Origin: Anaeramoeba ignava
Taxonomy: Eukaryota; Metamonada; Anaeramoebidae
Length of the DNA stretch: 64,000 nt
Assembly: GCA_028826165.1 (NCBI GenBank)
Contig: JAPDFW010000053.1
Span: forward strand, 458,501-522,500
Reading direction: 5' to 3'
Part shown: positions 33,353 through 44,546 of the stretch, one piece after another
Numbering within the stretch: the stretch's first letter is position 1
How the letters are laid out: each line of letters begins with the position of its first letter
Program-made: the position numbers and the translations under genes
The notes under the pieces: model-generated
What the model was told of the DNA's origin: nothing
The model's input: the letters and a program-made list of their open reading frames with translations, nothing else
The model's database searches: none

Positions 33353-33697
33353 ATGGAAGAACAAAAAGAGTTTATATTTACTGAATTAGAAAAAACAACT
33401 TTAGAGAGTTCTTGGTCTATTTTAGCTAAATTAAGATATCTTTCTTCAATATTTCCTGATGAATTTGAAGGAATAGATGAAAATACAGATTTCCACAATT
33501 TGAAATCAGATGAAATTGTAATATCAAGAAGGTTAATTCAAAAAACTGCAGAAATACTTGATTTGAAAGAACAAAATTTAATTCGATCAGTTAAAAGAGC
33601 TATTATGAATAAAGGATATAAATATGTAAAAGCCCAACATCATAATTTTACTCATTTACGATTTGTTAAAGAATCAAATGAAAATAATCAAAAATAA
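33353..33697 (+). CDS. Unrecognised tandem family, member 2
   Basis: Single exon of 114 residues, starting MEEQKEFIFTELEK and consisting almost wholly of the family domain (ILAKLRYLSSIFPDEFEGID ... LIRSVKRAIMNKGYKYVKA ... HNFTHLRFVK). It is nearly identical to member 4. An in-frame ATG at 33266 would add 29 hydrophobic residues. The MEEQ start is preferred because it aligns with member 4, which starts MEDQKGFIFTESEK. Confidence 0.75.
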   Translation: MEEQKEFIFTELEKTTLESSWSILAKLRYLSSIFPDEFEGIDENTDFHNLKSDEIVISRRLIQKTAEILDLKEQNLIRSVKRAIMNKGYKYVKAQHHNFTHLRFVKESNENNQK

Positions 33698-34139
33698 TTA
33701 TTCAAAAAAAAAAAGAAATTCAAACAATTTTATTTTGAATTAATTATTTCTTTTGAAAATTAATTAAAAAAAAAGAAGAAATTAATTAAAAAAAAAATTT
33801 TTTTTTGCTTTTTTGGACACTTTCTTGATCCTTAATAAAAATAAAAGATTTATAAAAGAATTATTAATAAAAATAATTAAGGATTTATAAAAAGAATTAT
33901 TAATAAAAATAAAAAAAATAAACTTAAAATAAACTTTATTTTTAAATCAATAAAAATAAAAAAGTATTTATATCTAAAAATTGAGAAATACAAGTTATTA
34001 ATTAATTTAAAAGAAAAAATTTTTTATTTTTTTTTAATTCATTTTTTTTTATTTTTTTTTAATTTCATTTTTTTTTATTTTTTTTTATTCTTTTTTATTC
34101 TTTTTTATTCTTTTTTGTTTGTTTGTTTGTTTTAAATTA
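33698..34139. other. A/T-rich spacer
   Basis: TTTTTTGGACACTTTCTTG near 33810, then A/T-rich DNA and TTTTTTATTC repeats before the next start. Nothing else is seen. Confidence 0.6.
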
Positions 34140-35242
34140 ATGTATCATCGAGATTATTTAAAAAATTCAGATCTTTCTTCATCAATTTTAGAAAATAATG
34201 AATCAAATTTTTTGGATTCTTTAATTACAGAAAATAAATATTCATTTCAAAAATTCAAATCAAGAAGATTCAATCCAAAATTTCCCTCCATTTCTTCATT
34301 TCAGTTTTAGTTTTGGAAACGAAAAGCAAAACAATTTAGATGAAGATTTAGAAGAAGATGAACTTGAAAAAAAACGAGATAATTTATTTGATGATCTTGA
34401 AAATGAAAATGAAAATGAAAATCAAAATCCAAAATCAAAATCAAAATCAAAATCAAAATCAAATTCAAAATGAAAATCAAAATCAAAATCAAAATCAAAA
34501 TCAAAATCCAATTTCTTCAAGTGATTGCTTTGATTACAATAAAAAAGCAAGTGAACAGAAAGAATCAATTAATCAATCTCTTTTAAACTCTCTAAAATTA
34601 AATTCATTAGATCAAGAAAATTCAAGTTCTTTTAATATTTTACAAAATCAAGATGAAAATCAAGATGAAAATCAAAATCAATATGAAAATGAAAATGAAA
34701 ATGAAAATGAAAATCAAAATCAAAATCAAATTCAAATTCAAAAAAATCAAAATGAAAATCAAAAAAATCAAAAAAATCAAAAAAATCAAAAAAATCAAAA
34801 GCAAAAAAAGCAAAAAAGACAGAAAAGAAAGAAACCAAATTTAAAAAAATCAAACACAAAGCAATCCAAAATTTCTAATCCACAAAAAATGAATATAAAA
34901 GAATTCCAAGATTTGAATCAATATTTACCAAGATTGAAATTTCTTTCTTATTATTTCTCTCATTTAATTACAGGAATCGACAATCAAACAGATTTACAAA
35001 ATTTAAATTCGGAAGAAATTATTATTTCAAGAAAAATTGTTGATATAATTCATAAAAATATGAATTCTCAACCAAAAAAAGAATCAATTGAAAGATCTAT
35101 AAAAAGAGCCATTGAAAATCAAAATTATGAATTAATTGTTCGTGAAAGGAATCATTTTTCTGAGTTTAAATTTAAAAAGATAAAAGGATCTGAAATTAGA
35201 AAAAAAAACACAAAACAAAAGAAAAATTCAAACAAGATCTAA
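34140..35242 (+). CDS. Unrecognised tandem family, member 3 (two probable frame breaks)
   Basis: Reading begins at ATG 34140 (MYHRDYLKNSDLSSS). Coding character then moves to a second frame after about 34255 (SNQEDSIQNFPPFLHF ... LDEDLEEDELEKKRDNLFDD) and to a third at about 34430, inside an AAAATC run. Each step fits a single-base error in an A run or repeat (one A missing near 34255, one C extra near 34430). The last frame is open to 35242. It has long Asn/Gln/Glu/Lys low complexity, a basic nuclear-signal-like segment (KQKKQKRQKRKKPNLKK) and a divergent copy of the family domain: LPRLKFLSYYFSHLITGID, EIIISRKIVDIIHKNM, ESIERSIKRAIENQNYEL. About 366 residues if joined. Confidence 0.65.
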
Positions 35243-35645
35243 AACAAAATGTTATTTAATTTATTTCTTAACTTAAAAATCTTTCTTTTTTTTAAATTTT
35301 TTTTAATTTCTTTTATTTTATTTTTGACAATCCAAAATTTATTTTAAAAATTAAAATGACTAAAAAATTTTAATCTTATTTTTTTTTTTTGATTTAATTT
35401 CAAATATAAAAAAGAAAACAAATTAAATTAAATTAAATTAATCTTTCTTTTTTAAAATAAAAAAAGGAAAATAAAAAAAGGAAAATAAGAAGAAATTTTA
35501 AAGGAGAAAAAAGTGTCCTTTTTGTAAAATGAAAATGGAAATTATTTTGAAAAAAAAAAAAAAAAAAGATTTTTACTTTTCAATCTTGTTTTTCTTTATA
35601 TTTTTTGCTTTTTGAGTTTTGCTTTTTTTTTTCAAAATAATAAAA
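35243..35645. other. Spacer with conserved 5' flank (35500-35530)
   Basis: A/T-rich DNA with AAATTAAATT repeats and the second copy of the AAAGGAGAAAAAAGTGTC element. No gene is seen. Confidence 0.6.
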
Positions 35646-35984
35646 ATGGAAGATCAAAAAGGATTTATATTTACTGAATCAGAAAAAGATACTTTAGAGA
35701 ATTCTTGGTCTATTTTAGCTAAATTAAGATATCTTTCTTCAATATTTCCTGATGAATTTGAGGGTATAGATGAAAATACTGATTTTAATAAATTGAAATC
35801 AGATGAAATTGTAATATCAAGAAGGTTAATTCAAAAAACTGCAGAAATACTTGATCTGAAAGAACAAAATTTAATTCGATCAGTTAAAAGAGCTATTATG
35901 AATAAGGGATATAAATATGTAAAAGCTCAACATCATAATTTTACTCATTTACGATTTGTTAAAGAATCAAATGAAAATAATTAA
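35646..35984 (+). CDS. Unrecognised tandem family, member 4
   Basis: Single exon of 112 residues (MEDQKGFIFTESEKDTLENS ...). It differs from member 2 at only about ten positions, and the nucleotide match extends upstream into the promoter region, so the duplication is recent. It has the family domain alone, with no nuclear signal or low-complexity arm. Confidence 0.75.
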   Translation: MEDQKGFIFTESEKDTLENSWSILAKLRYLSSIFPDEFEGIDENTDFNKLKSDEIVISRRLIQKTAEILDLKEQNLIRSVKRAIMNKGYKYVKAQHHNFTHLRFVKESNENN

Positions 35985-36224
35985 AAAAAAAATTATTCAA
36001 AAAAAAAAAAATTTAAAAACAACTTTAAAAAATGGATTTCAAACAATATCCAATTCTTTAAACAATTTGTGATTTATTTTCCTGATTTTTTTTATTTTTT
36101 TTTTGATGATTTTCCACTTCAGTTTTTTGTTTTTATTTATAAAAACTTATTAAATAAAATCCACTTTTCAATTTGTTAAAAAAATAAATAAATAAACAAT
36201 AAAAAATTTTTTGGGGAGTTTCCC

Positions 36225-37490
36225 TAATAAAATTTAATCCAATTTAATAAATATTTTATTAATAAATTTTTTATTCCACTTTTTTAATAAATTTAATAAG
36301 TATTTTATTAATAAATTGATTAAATATTTTATTAATAAATTTAATAAATATTTTATTAATAAATTGATTAAATATTTTATTAATAAATTTAATAAATATT
36401 TTATTAATAAATTGATTAAATATTTTATTCCACTTTTTTATTAATAAATTTAATAAATATTTTATTAATAAATTTATTAAATATTTTATTAATAAATTTA
36501 ATAAATATTTTATTAATAAATTTAATAAATATTTTATTAATAAATTTAATAAATATTTTATTAATAAATTTAATAAATATTTTATTAATAAATTTAATAA
36601 ATATTTTATTAATAAATTTAATAAATATTTTATTAATAAATTTAATAAATATTTTATTAATAAATTTAATAAATATTTTATTAATAAATTTAATAAATAT
36701 TTTATTAATAAATTTAATAAATATTTTATTAATAAATTGATTAAATATTTTTATTCCACTTTTTATTAATAAATATTTTATTCCACTTTTTAATAAATTT
36801 AATAAATATTTTATTAATAAATTTAATAAATATTTTATTAATAAATTGATTAAATATTTTATTCCACTTTTTATTAATAAATTTAATAAATATTTTATTA
36901 ATAAATTTAATAAATATTTTATTAATAAATTTAATAAATATTTTATTAATAAATTTAATAAATATTTTATTAATAAATTGATTAAATATTTTATTAATAA
37001 ATTTAATAAATATTTTATTAATAAATTGATTAAATATTTTATTAATAAATTGATTAAATATTTTATTAATAAATTTAATAAATATTTTATTAATAAATTT
37101 AATAAATATTTTATTAATAAATTTAATAAATATTTTATTAATAAATTTAATAAATATTTTATTAATAAATTTAATAAATATTTTATTAATAAATTGATTA
37201 AATATTTTATTAATAAATTTAATAAATATTTTATTAATAAATTGATTAAATATTTTATTAATAAATTTAATAAATATTTTATTAATAAATTGATTAAATA
37301 TTTTATTAATAAATTTAATAAATATTTTATTAATAAATTGATTAAATATTTTATTCCACTTTTTTTATTAATAAATTTAATAAATATTTTATTAATAAAT
37401 TTATTAAATATTTTATTAATAAATTTAATAAATATTTTATTAATAAATTTAATAAATATTTTATTAATAAATTTAATAAATTTAATAAAT
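36225..37490. repeat. 24-bp near-palindromic satellite within the tandem family cluster
   Basis: Tandem units of AAATTTAATAAA plus TATTTTATTAAT, with a second form carrying AAATTGATTAAA. The unit is close to self-complementary, so both strands give long spurious ORFs. Short TTATTCCACTTTTT interruptions occur near 36268, 36428, 36756, 36780, 36862 and 37352. The flanks to 35985 and 37710 are A/T-rich without genes. Confidence 0.9.
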
Positions 37491-37710
37491 TTAATTAAAA
37501 AGAAAAAAAGGAGAAAAATAAATAATTTTTTCTTCTTTTTTATTTTATTTATTTTTATTTTAAATAAAATAAATAAGGGGGCAAAAAGGAAAAAAGTAAT
37601 TAAAACGATCAAAAAAAAAAATTTTTTTCTTTTTAATTTTTTTAAATTCATTTTTTTATTTTTTTAATTTTCTTTTTAATTTTCTTTAAAAAAAAACAAA
37701 ACAAAAAAAA

Positions 37711-38847
37711 ATGCAAACATCACTTCTTGATGATTTATTTATAATAGAAGAGACACAAGAAACAAATTTCTCACAAGGTTTTACATTTTTTGAACCAAGA
37801 CAAGAAACAGAAGAAAAATGTGCAGAAAAACAAACAGAAAAAGAAGAAAAAACAAATGAACAAAATTTAGAAACTTCTACACCAGCTATTGATTCAGATG
37901 TTTTTCATTCTCAAAATCCAACTATGCCCTCAACTGAAAATCCTATTGGAAAGAATTTTCAAGAACTTTTAGAAGATCCTGTTTTTATTCAAGCTATTAA
38001 TGAAAGAGAGAACTTAAAAAACAAAGCGAAATCAATATCAAGAAAACCAATACCAAGAAAACGAATATCAAGAAAACCAATACCAAGAAAACCAATATCA
38101 AGAAAACGAATTGTAAATAAAAGATAAAAATAAATTAAGAAATAAATAAAAAATTAACAATAACATGAAATTAAGAAAAATTTAAATAAAAAATAAATAA
38201 TAACATGAAATTAAGAAATAAATAAATAAGAAATAAATAATAACATGAAATTAAGAAATAAAAAATAAATAATAACATGAAATTAAGAAAAATTAAATTA
38301 AAAATAAATAATAACATGAAATTAAGAAAAATTTAAATAAAAAATAAATTAAAAATAAATAATAAAATGAAATTAAATTAAAAATTAATAATAACATGAA
38401 ATTAAAAAATAATTTAAAAAAAAAAACTCATTTCTCTTTGTTTTCCTTTATTTATTTATTTATTTATTATAGAATAACAAAAGGAAAAAAGAAACTGATT
38501 TGGATTCAGTTTCAGTTGATGTTAACCTTCCAATTATTCTTGATAGCAAAGCAACACAAATTAAATCAACCTATCGTGTTATTTCAAAATTGCAAATTAT
38601 TAGTGAAGTTTATCCAACAGCTTTTTATGGATTCAATTCCAAAACAGATTACAAATGCATTTCTTCACCTGAAATTATTATTTCTCGTTTAGTTGTTCGA
38701 TCTCTTGCTACGCTTTTAAGACAAGAAGAGAAAGATACAAGTCGTTCAGTAATTCGCACATTTGTTGATAAAGGTTATCATTACATTAAAGCAACAAAAA
38801 AAGGTTATACTGCATTGAAATTTATCAAAGCCAGTTTAACCAATTAA
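37711..38847 (+). CDS. Unrecognised tandem family, member 5 (divergent)
   Basis: Two exons: 37711-38112 and 38473-38847, phase 0; 258 residues. The first exon encodes an acidic N-terminus (MQTSLLDDLFIIEETQETNF) and ends in a basic five-residue repeat (SRKPIPRKRISRKPIPRK). The second exon holds a diverged family domain: VISKLQIISEVYPTAFYGF, EIIISRLVVRSLATLL, SRSVIRTFVDKGYHYIKA, YTALKF. The domain order and the pattern I(I/V)ISR ... RS(V/I) ... KGY align with members 1-4. The function is unknown; basic arms suggest a nuclear or nucleic-acid role. Confidence 0.7.
38138..38405 (+). repeat. ~30-bp minisatellite in the intron of member 5
   Basis: AATAATAACATGAAATTAAG recurs about seven times within intron 38113-38472. 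Confidence 0.85.
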
Positions 38848-39072
38848 TGCTTTTTTTGCTTTTCTTTTTTCCTCTTTTTTTTTTTAATTTTGCTTTTTTT
38901 TTTAATTACCTTGATTTTATTACAAGGCCATTTCTTTTTCTTTTTCTTTTTTAATTTTAATTTTAATTTTAATTTTAAATTTAATTTTAAATTAAAAAAG
39001 AAAAAATATTTGAATTACATTTTTCAATTATTAATTTATTTATTTATTTATTAATTTGCTTTTCATTTTTAA

Positions 39073-42000
39073 TTATTTTTTTTTAAGTTCTTCTTTTTTA
39101 AAAGGAGAAAAATGCTTTTCATCTAAAGATTTACTTTGTAAAGCGAATTCTAAAGAATTAGTATAATAAGAAATAGTAGAAGAATGAATTGGGATATTTT
39201 CTGACAATTTTTGAAATGGAGGAGTTTGAACTTTTTGAGAAGAAATTTCATTTTTTTCTAAATCAAAATGAAGAGATTGAACATCAGCAATTTCAAAATC
39301 ATTATCAGAAAATTCATCAATAGAAGTATCAGTATTAGTATTAGTATTAGTATTAGTATTAGTATTAGTATTAATATTAATATTAATATCTTTTGATAAA
39401 TTAACGGAATTAGGGACAAAGGTGAATTTTTTTTGAGGAGAATCTTTGACAGGAATTTTATTTTCTTGAGAGATTTTTTGATTATCAAAGTTGGAGAATA
39501 TTTGATTTGGAATCAAATCAATTGAGCTCCAATACATTTCATCTCCTTCAGAAAGCTCATTTTTATCTTGGATAATGTTAATATTTGGGTTGTTTTTGTG
39601 AGAATTTTGATTTTTACAATTATGATCATTTTGTGGTTGTTTCTCTTCAAAGATTTGAACTAAATGTTTTTTTGTAATATATAATAATGAGAATTCTTGA
39701 CTATTTTTCTCAATGTTTTTGAATATTTTTTCTTGGTTTAAAATTAGAAATTCTACAAAATTATTGATTTTTTCAAAATTTTTCAGCATTTGATTTGCTT
39801 TTGATTTTTTTGTTTGTTTTGCTTTGAGTAAATTTGGTCCAAGAACAATTGATATATTTTTTGCATCCATAAGATTTTTTGATGAATGTTGGTGAATGTT
39901 ATTTAAAAATTCAAAGAAGAATCGAATAAAAACCAAAGTTTCATTTGGTAATTGATTTAAAATTTGTGAAATTTTTTTCTTTTTGTGTTTTTTTTCTAAA
40001 GGAATTTAAATATAATTAAATTTTGAAATAAATTTAATTATAAATATGATTATAAATTTGATTATAAATTTAATTATAAATTTGATTATAAATTTAATTA
40101 TAAATATAATTATAAATTTAATTATAAATTTAATTATTAATTTAATTATAAATTTAATTATAAATTTAATTATAAATTTTGAAATAAATTTAATTATAAA
40201 TTTAATTACAAATATAATTACAAATATAATTATAAATTTGATTATAAATTTAATTATAAATTTATAAATATAATTATAAATTTTGAAATAAATTTAATTA
40301 TAAATTTAATTATAAATTTTGAAATAAATTTAATTATAAATTTTGAAATAAATTTAATTATAAATTTAATTATAAATATAATTATAAATTTAATTATAAA
40401 TATAATTATAAATTTAATTATAAATATAATTATAAATTTAATTATAAATATAATTATAAATTTAATTATAAATTTGATTATAAATTTGATTATAAATTTA
40501 ATTATAAATTTAATTATAAATTTAATTATAAATATAATTATAAATTTAAATATAAATTTAATTATAAATTTAATTATAAATAATATTTATAAATTTAATT
40601 ATAAATAATATTTATAAATTTAATTATAAATTTAATTATAAATTTAATTATAAATTTAATTATAAATTTAATTATAAATATAATTATAAATTTAATTATA
40701 AATTTAATTATAAATTTAATTATAAATTTAATTATAAATTTTGAAATAAATTTAATTATAAAATTAATTATAAATTTGATTATAAATTTAATTATAAATA
40801 TAATTATAAATTTAATTATAAATTTAATTATAAATATAACTATAAATTTGATTATAAATTTAATTATAAATTTTGAAATAAATTTAATTATAAATTTAAT
40901 TATAAATTTAATTATAAATATAATTATAAATAATATTTATAAATTTAATTATAAATTTAATTATAAATAATATTTATAAATTTAATTATAAATATAATTA
41001 TAAATTTTGAAATAAATTTAATTATAAATTTTTGAAATAAATTTGATTATAAATTTAATTATAAATTTAATTATAAATTTTGAAATAAATTTAATTATAA
41101 ATTTTGAAATAAATTTAATTATAAATTTAATTATAAATATAATTATAAATTTTGAAATAAATTTAATTATAAATTTAATTATAAATTTAATTATAAATTT
41201 AATTATAAAATTAATTATAAATTTAATTATAAATATAATTACAAATATAATTATAAATTTGATTATAAATTTAATTATAAATTTAATTATAAATTTAATT
41301 ATAAATTTAATTATAAATTTAATTATAAATTTAATTATAAATTTAATTATAAATTTAATTATAAATTTAATTATAAATTTAATTATAAATTTAATTATAA
41401 ATTTAATTATAAATATAATTATAAATTTTGAAATAAATTTAATTATAAATTTAGTTATAAATATAATTATAAATTTGATTATAAATTTAATTATAAATAT
41501 AACTATAAATTTAATTATAAATATAATTATAAATATAATTATAAATATGATTATAAATTTGATTATAAATTTGATTATAAATTTAATTATAAATAATATT
41601 TATAAATTTAATTATAAATATAATTATAAATTTAATTATAAATTTAATTATAAATTTGATTATAAATTTGATTATAAATATAATTATAAATTTGATTATA
41701 AATATAATTATAAATTTAATTATAAATTTGATTATAAATTTGATTATAAATTTAATTATAAATTTAATTATAAATTTGATTATAAATTTAATTATAAATT
41801 TAATTATAAATTTAATTATAAATTTAATTATAAATTTAATTATAAAATTGATTATAAATTTAATTATAAATTTAATTATAAATTTAATTATAAATTTAAT
41901 TATAAATTTAATTATAAAATTGATTATAAATATAATTATAAATTTGATTATAAATTTAATTATAAATTTAATTATAAATATGATTATAAATTTGATTATA

Positions 42001-43182
42001 AATTTAATTATAAATTTTGATATAAATTTAATTATAAATTTAATTATAAATTTAATTATAAATATAATTATAAATTTAATAATAAATTTAATTATAAATT
42101 TAATTATAAATTTAATTGTAAATTTAATTATAAATTTAATTATAAATTTAATTATAAATATAATTATAAATTTAGTTATAAATATGATTATAAATTTAAT
42201 TATAAATTTAGTTATAAATATGATTATAAATTTGATTATAAATTTTGAAATAAATTTAATTATAAATTTAATTATAAATTTAATTATAAATATAGTTATA
42301 AATTTAATTATAAATATAATTATAAATTTAATTATAAATTTGATTGTAAATTTGATTATAAATTTAATTATAAATTTAATTATAAATTTAATTATAAATT
42401 TAATTATAAATATAATTATAAATTTAATTATAAATTTAATTATAAATTTAATTATAAATTTAATTATAAATTTAATTATAAATTTAATTATAAATATAAT
42501 TATAAATATAATTATAAATATAGTTATAAATTTAATTATAAATTTAATTATAAATTTAATTATAAATTTAATTATAAATTTAATTATAAATTTAATTATA
42601 AATTTTGAAATAAATTTAATTATAAATTTAATTATAAATTTTGAAATAAATTTAATTATAAATTTTGTTGTAAATTCTTTTTAATTTTCTTTTTAAAATT
42701 CTTTTTAATTTTGTTGTAAATTTCTAAATAAATTTTATAAAAATACTTGAAAAAGAAGTTAATTTTTGAAAATATTGTTGAGGAAAAATTGGTGGTTCAA
42801 GAGTTCTAAGATAAGATTTAATAGCTGAAGCAATATTAATAGGAGAAATATTTTGAAAATCCATTTTTAAATCCAAATTAAAATTTAATAAAATTTGTTT
42901 TATATCTGATTCTCTTCCTGTTCCTCTAAAAAGATTTTTAGTTTCAATGGCTTTGTATTTTGTTTTATTTAAAATGTTTTGTTTTGATTTCTTAAGCTTT
43001 TGGTTTTTTTTTTTTGCTTTTTTTTTTCGGTTTTTTTTTTTGAAAATAAATCCGTTATATTTTTTTTTACCTGTTCGATTTAAATATGAAATTGATTGAA
43101 AAACAATTAATGGAATTTGACCATTTTTTTTGGAAGAATTAATTATCTCTGATTTTCTGCGTAAAATTGATTCACTTTTCAT
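39073..43182 (-). CDS. RhoGAP domain protein
   Basis: Three exons: 43182-43071, 42950-42747, 39995-39073; 412 residues. The RhoGAP domain starts at IPLIVFQSISYLNRT and, after splicing a 120-nt intron, continues AIETKNLFRGTGRE, which contains the arginine finger. It then has SAIKSYLRTLEPPIFP (exon 2) and LNQLPNETLVFIRFFFEFL ... NISIVLGPNLL (exon 3). It should accelerate GTP hydrolysis on Rho-family GTPases. The Lys-rich stretch seen if the first intron is read through does not belong: removing it restores the exact family spacing around YL...LFR. The C-terminal 230 residues are Asn/Ser/Lys/Asp-rich with (Asn-Thr)n and no recognised domain. The second intron is 2,751 bp of satellite, the largest in the window. 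Confidence 0.9.
40016..42680. repeat. 12-bp satellite AAATTTAATTAT in the RhoGAP intron
   Basis: About 220 tandem copies of AATTATAAATTT and close variants (AAATATAATTAT, AAATTTTGAAAT). It yields several hundred spurious plus-strand codons of Ile-Ile-Asn-Leu. Confidence 0.94.
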
Positions 43183-43295
43183 TAATAATCTTAAAAAAAA
43201 AAAGAAAAAGAAAAATAAAAATAAAAATAATAAAAAAAAATTTTTCTTTTTGATTTTTTTTTTCATTTTTTTTTCATCAAAAAAATAATAAAAAA
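43183..43295. promoter_or_regulatory. Short bidirectional promoter, RhoGAP/RPAP3
   Basis: 113 bp of A- and T-runs separate two divergent start codons. Confidence 0.45.
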
Positions 43296-44454
43296 ATGTC
43301 AAGTTTTAATAATTTAAATGATTGGATTGAAACAATGAAAAAAAAAGATAAACAAATTTTAGAAGAAAAACAAGAAAGAAAAAATAAAGAAAAAAAAGAA
43401 AAAGAAAAAACAGCAGAAGAATTAAAAGAAATCGGAAATAATTTTTTTCGACAAAATCAATATGAAAAGGCGATTGATAATTATACAAAAGCAATCAACG
43501 CAAATCCAAGAAATGAAATTTATTACTCAAATAGAGCTGCTTGTCTTATAAAATTGAAAAAATTTAAAGAAGCAGAAAATGATTGTGTTAAATCTTTAGA
43601 AATTAACCCAAAATTTTTGAAATCTTGGCTAAGAAAAGCGACAGCAAATCGCTATCTAAAAAATTACACACAAGCCATTCATGATTTTCAACAAGTTCTC
43701 CTAATTAATTCTCAACACAGTTTTGCAAAAAAATCAATTGGAAGAAATTGAAGAAATTATTTCGAAAAATAAAATTGTTGATCAAGTTAATAAGAAAAAA
43801 ATTGAGGAGGAAAAAATCGATATTGTGAAGAAATCGGAGGAAAAAGAAAAAAATCAATTTGTTGAAAAACCTTCATTTTTAATTCAAGAAAAAAAAGATA
43901 TTCAACCAAAAAAAAATGAACCAAAAAAAAATGAATTGCAAAAAAATCAAAACAAAATCAAAGTTTCCCAATCAAAAAACAAGGAATTGGAAAAAATGGT
44001 TCAAGAAAATTCTTTATTGGATTCTTCTGACTTTATTTCCTCAGAAAAACCTCCTGTTTCCTTTTATGAATTCGAAGAAAAATGGAGATCTTTATCTCAA
44101 CTTTCAGATAAAAAAAATAAATTGCTTTTCAAATTCAAGTTTCTTTTAATAATTAGTCCATTGGATCTCAAGAATCTTTTCAAAGACTCCTTTTCTGTTG
44201 AATTTCTTGTTGATTTTTCCCAGATTATTCACCAAATTTTTGCTCAAAATGATCCTCAATTCACAAAAAATATGGAAATTTTAAATCAAATTTTTTCACT
44301 TTTTGAAAAAATTTCTCAACTTAATCGATTTAAAATGCATGTTCTTTTTCTTTCAAAAGAAGAAAAATCTCTAATTGGAAGTATTTTCGATTCACTTGAA
44401 AAATATGGAATTGAAAATAATAGAATAACAGAAATTAAAAAGCTTTATAAATGA
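43296..44454 (+). CDS. RPAP3: RPAP3-like TPR co-chaperone (one frame break)
   Basis: The first frame (43296-43751) encodes a charged N-terminus and a three-motif TPR domain (AEELKEIGNNFFRQNQYEKA; AIDNYTKAINANPRNEIYYS; NRAACLIKLKKFKEAENDCV). The second frame (to TGA 44452-44454) encodes a linker and an RPAP3_C-type domain starting PPVSFYEFEEKWRSLSQL. RPAP3 is the TPR subunit of the R2TP complex, which links HSP90 to assembly of RNA polymerases and other large complexes. The two frames join after SFAK if one A is removed from the seven-A run at 43727-43733, giving NQLEEIEEII and a 385-residue protein. Both halves belong to the same family in the right order, so an assembly error is likeliest. 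Confidence 0.88.
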
Positions 44455-44546
44455 GAAAAAGCAAAAAAATTTTTTTTAAAAAAAAAACAATAAAAAATTT
44501 CATTTTTTCATTTTTTCATTTTTTTTCATTTTTTTTCAATTTGAAA

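Noticed and set aside
36425-37667. 408- and 273-codon ORFs on opposite strands
   Set aside because: Both are translations of the 24-bp satellite with no ordered sequence or family similarity.
41043-42684. 325- and 342-codon Ile-Asn-Leu ORFs
   Set aside because: They are satellite inside the RhoGAP intron; the RhoGAP domain is complete only if this is removed.
42951-43070. Lys-rich insertion in the RhoGAP domain
   Set aside because: It starts with GT, ends with AG, and its removal restores exact RhoGAP spacing, so it is a 120-nt intron.
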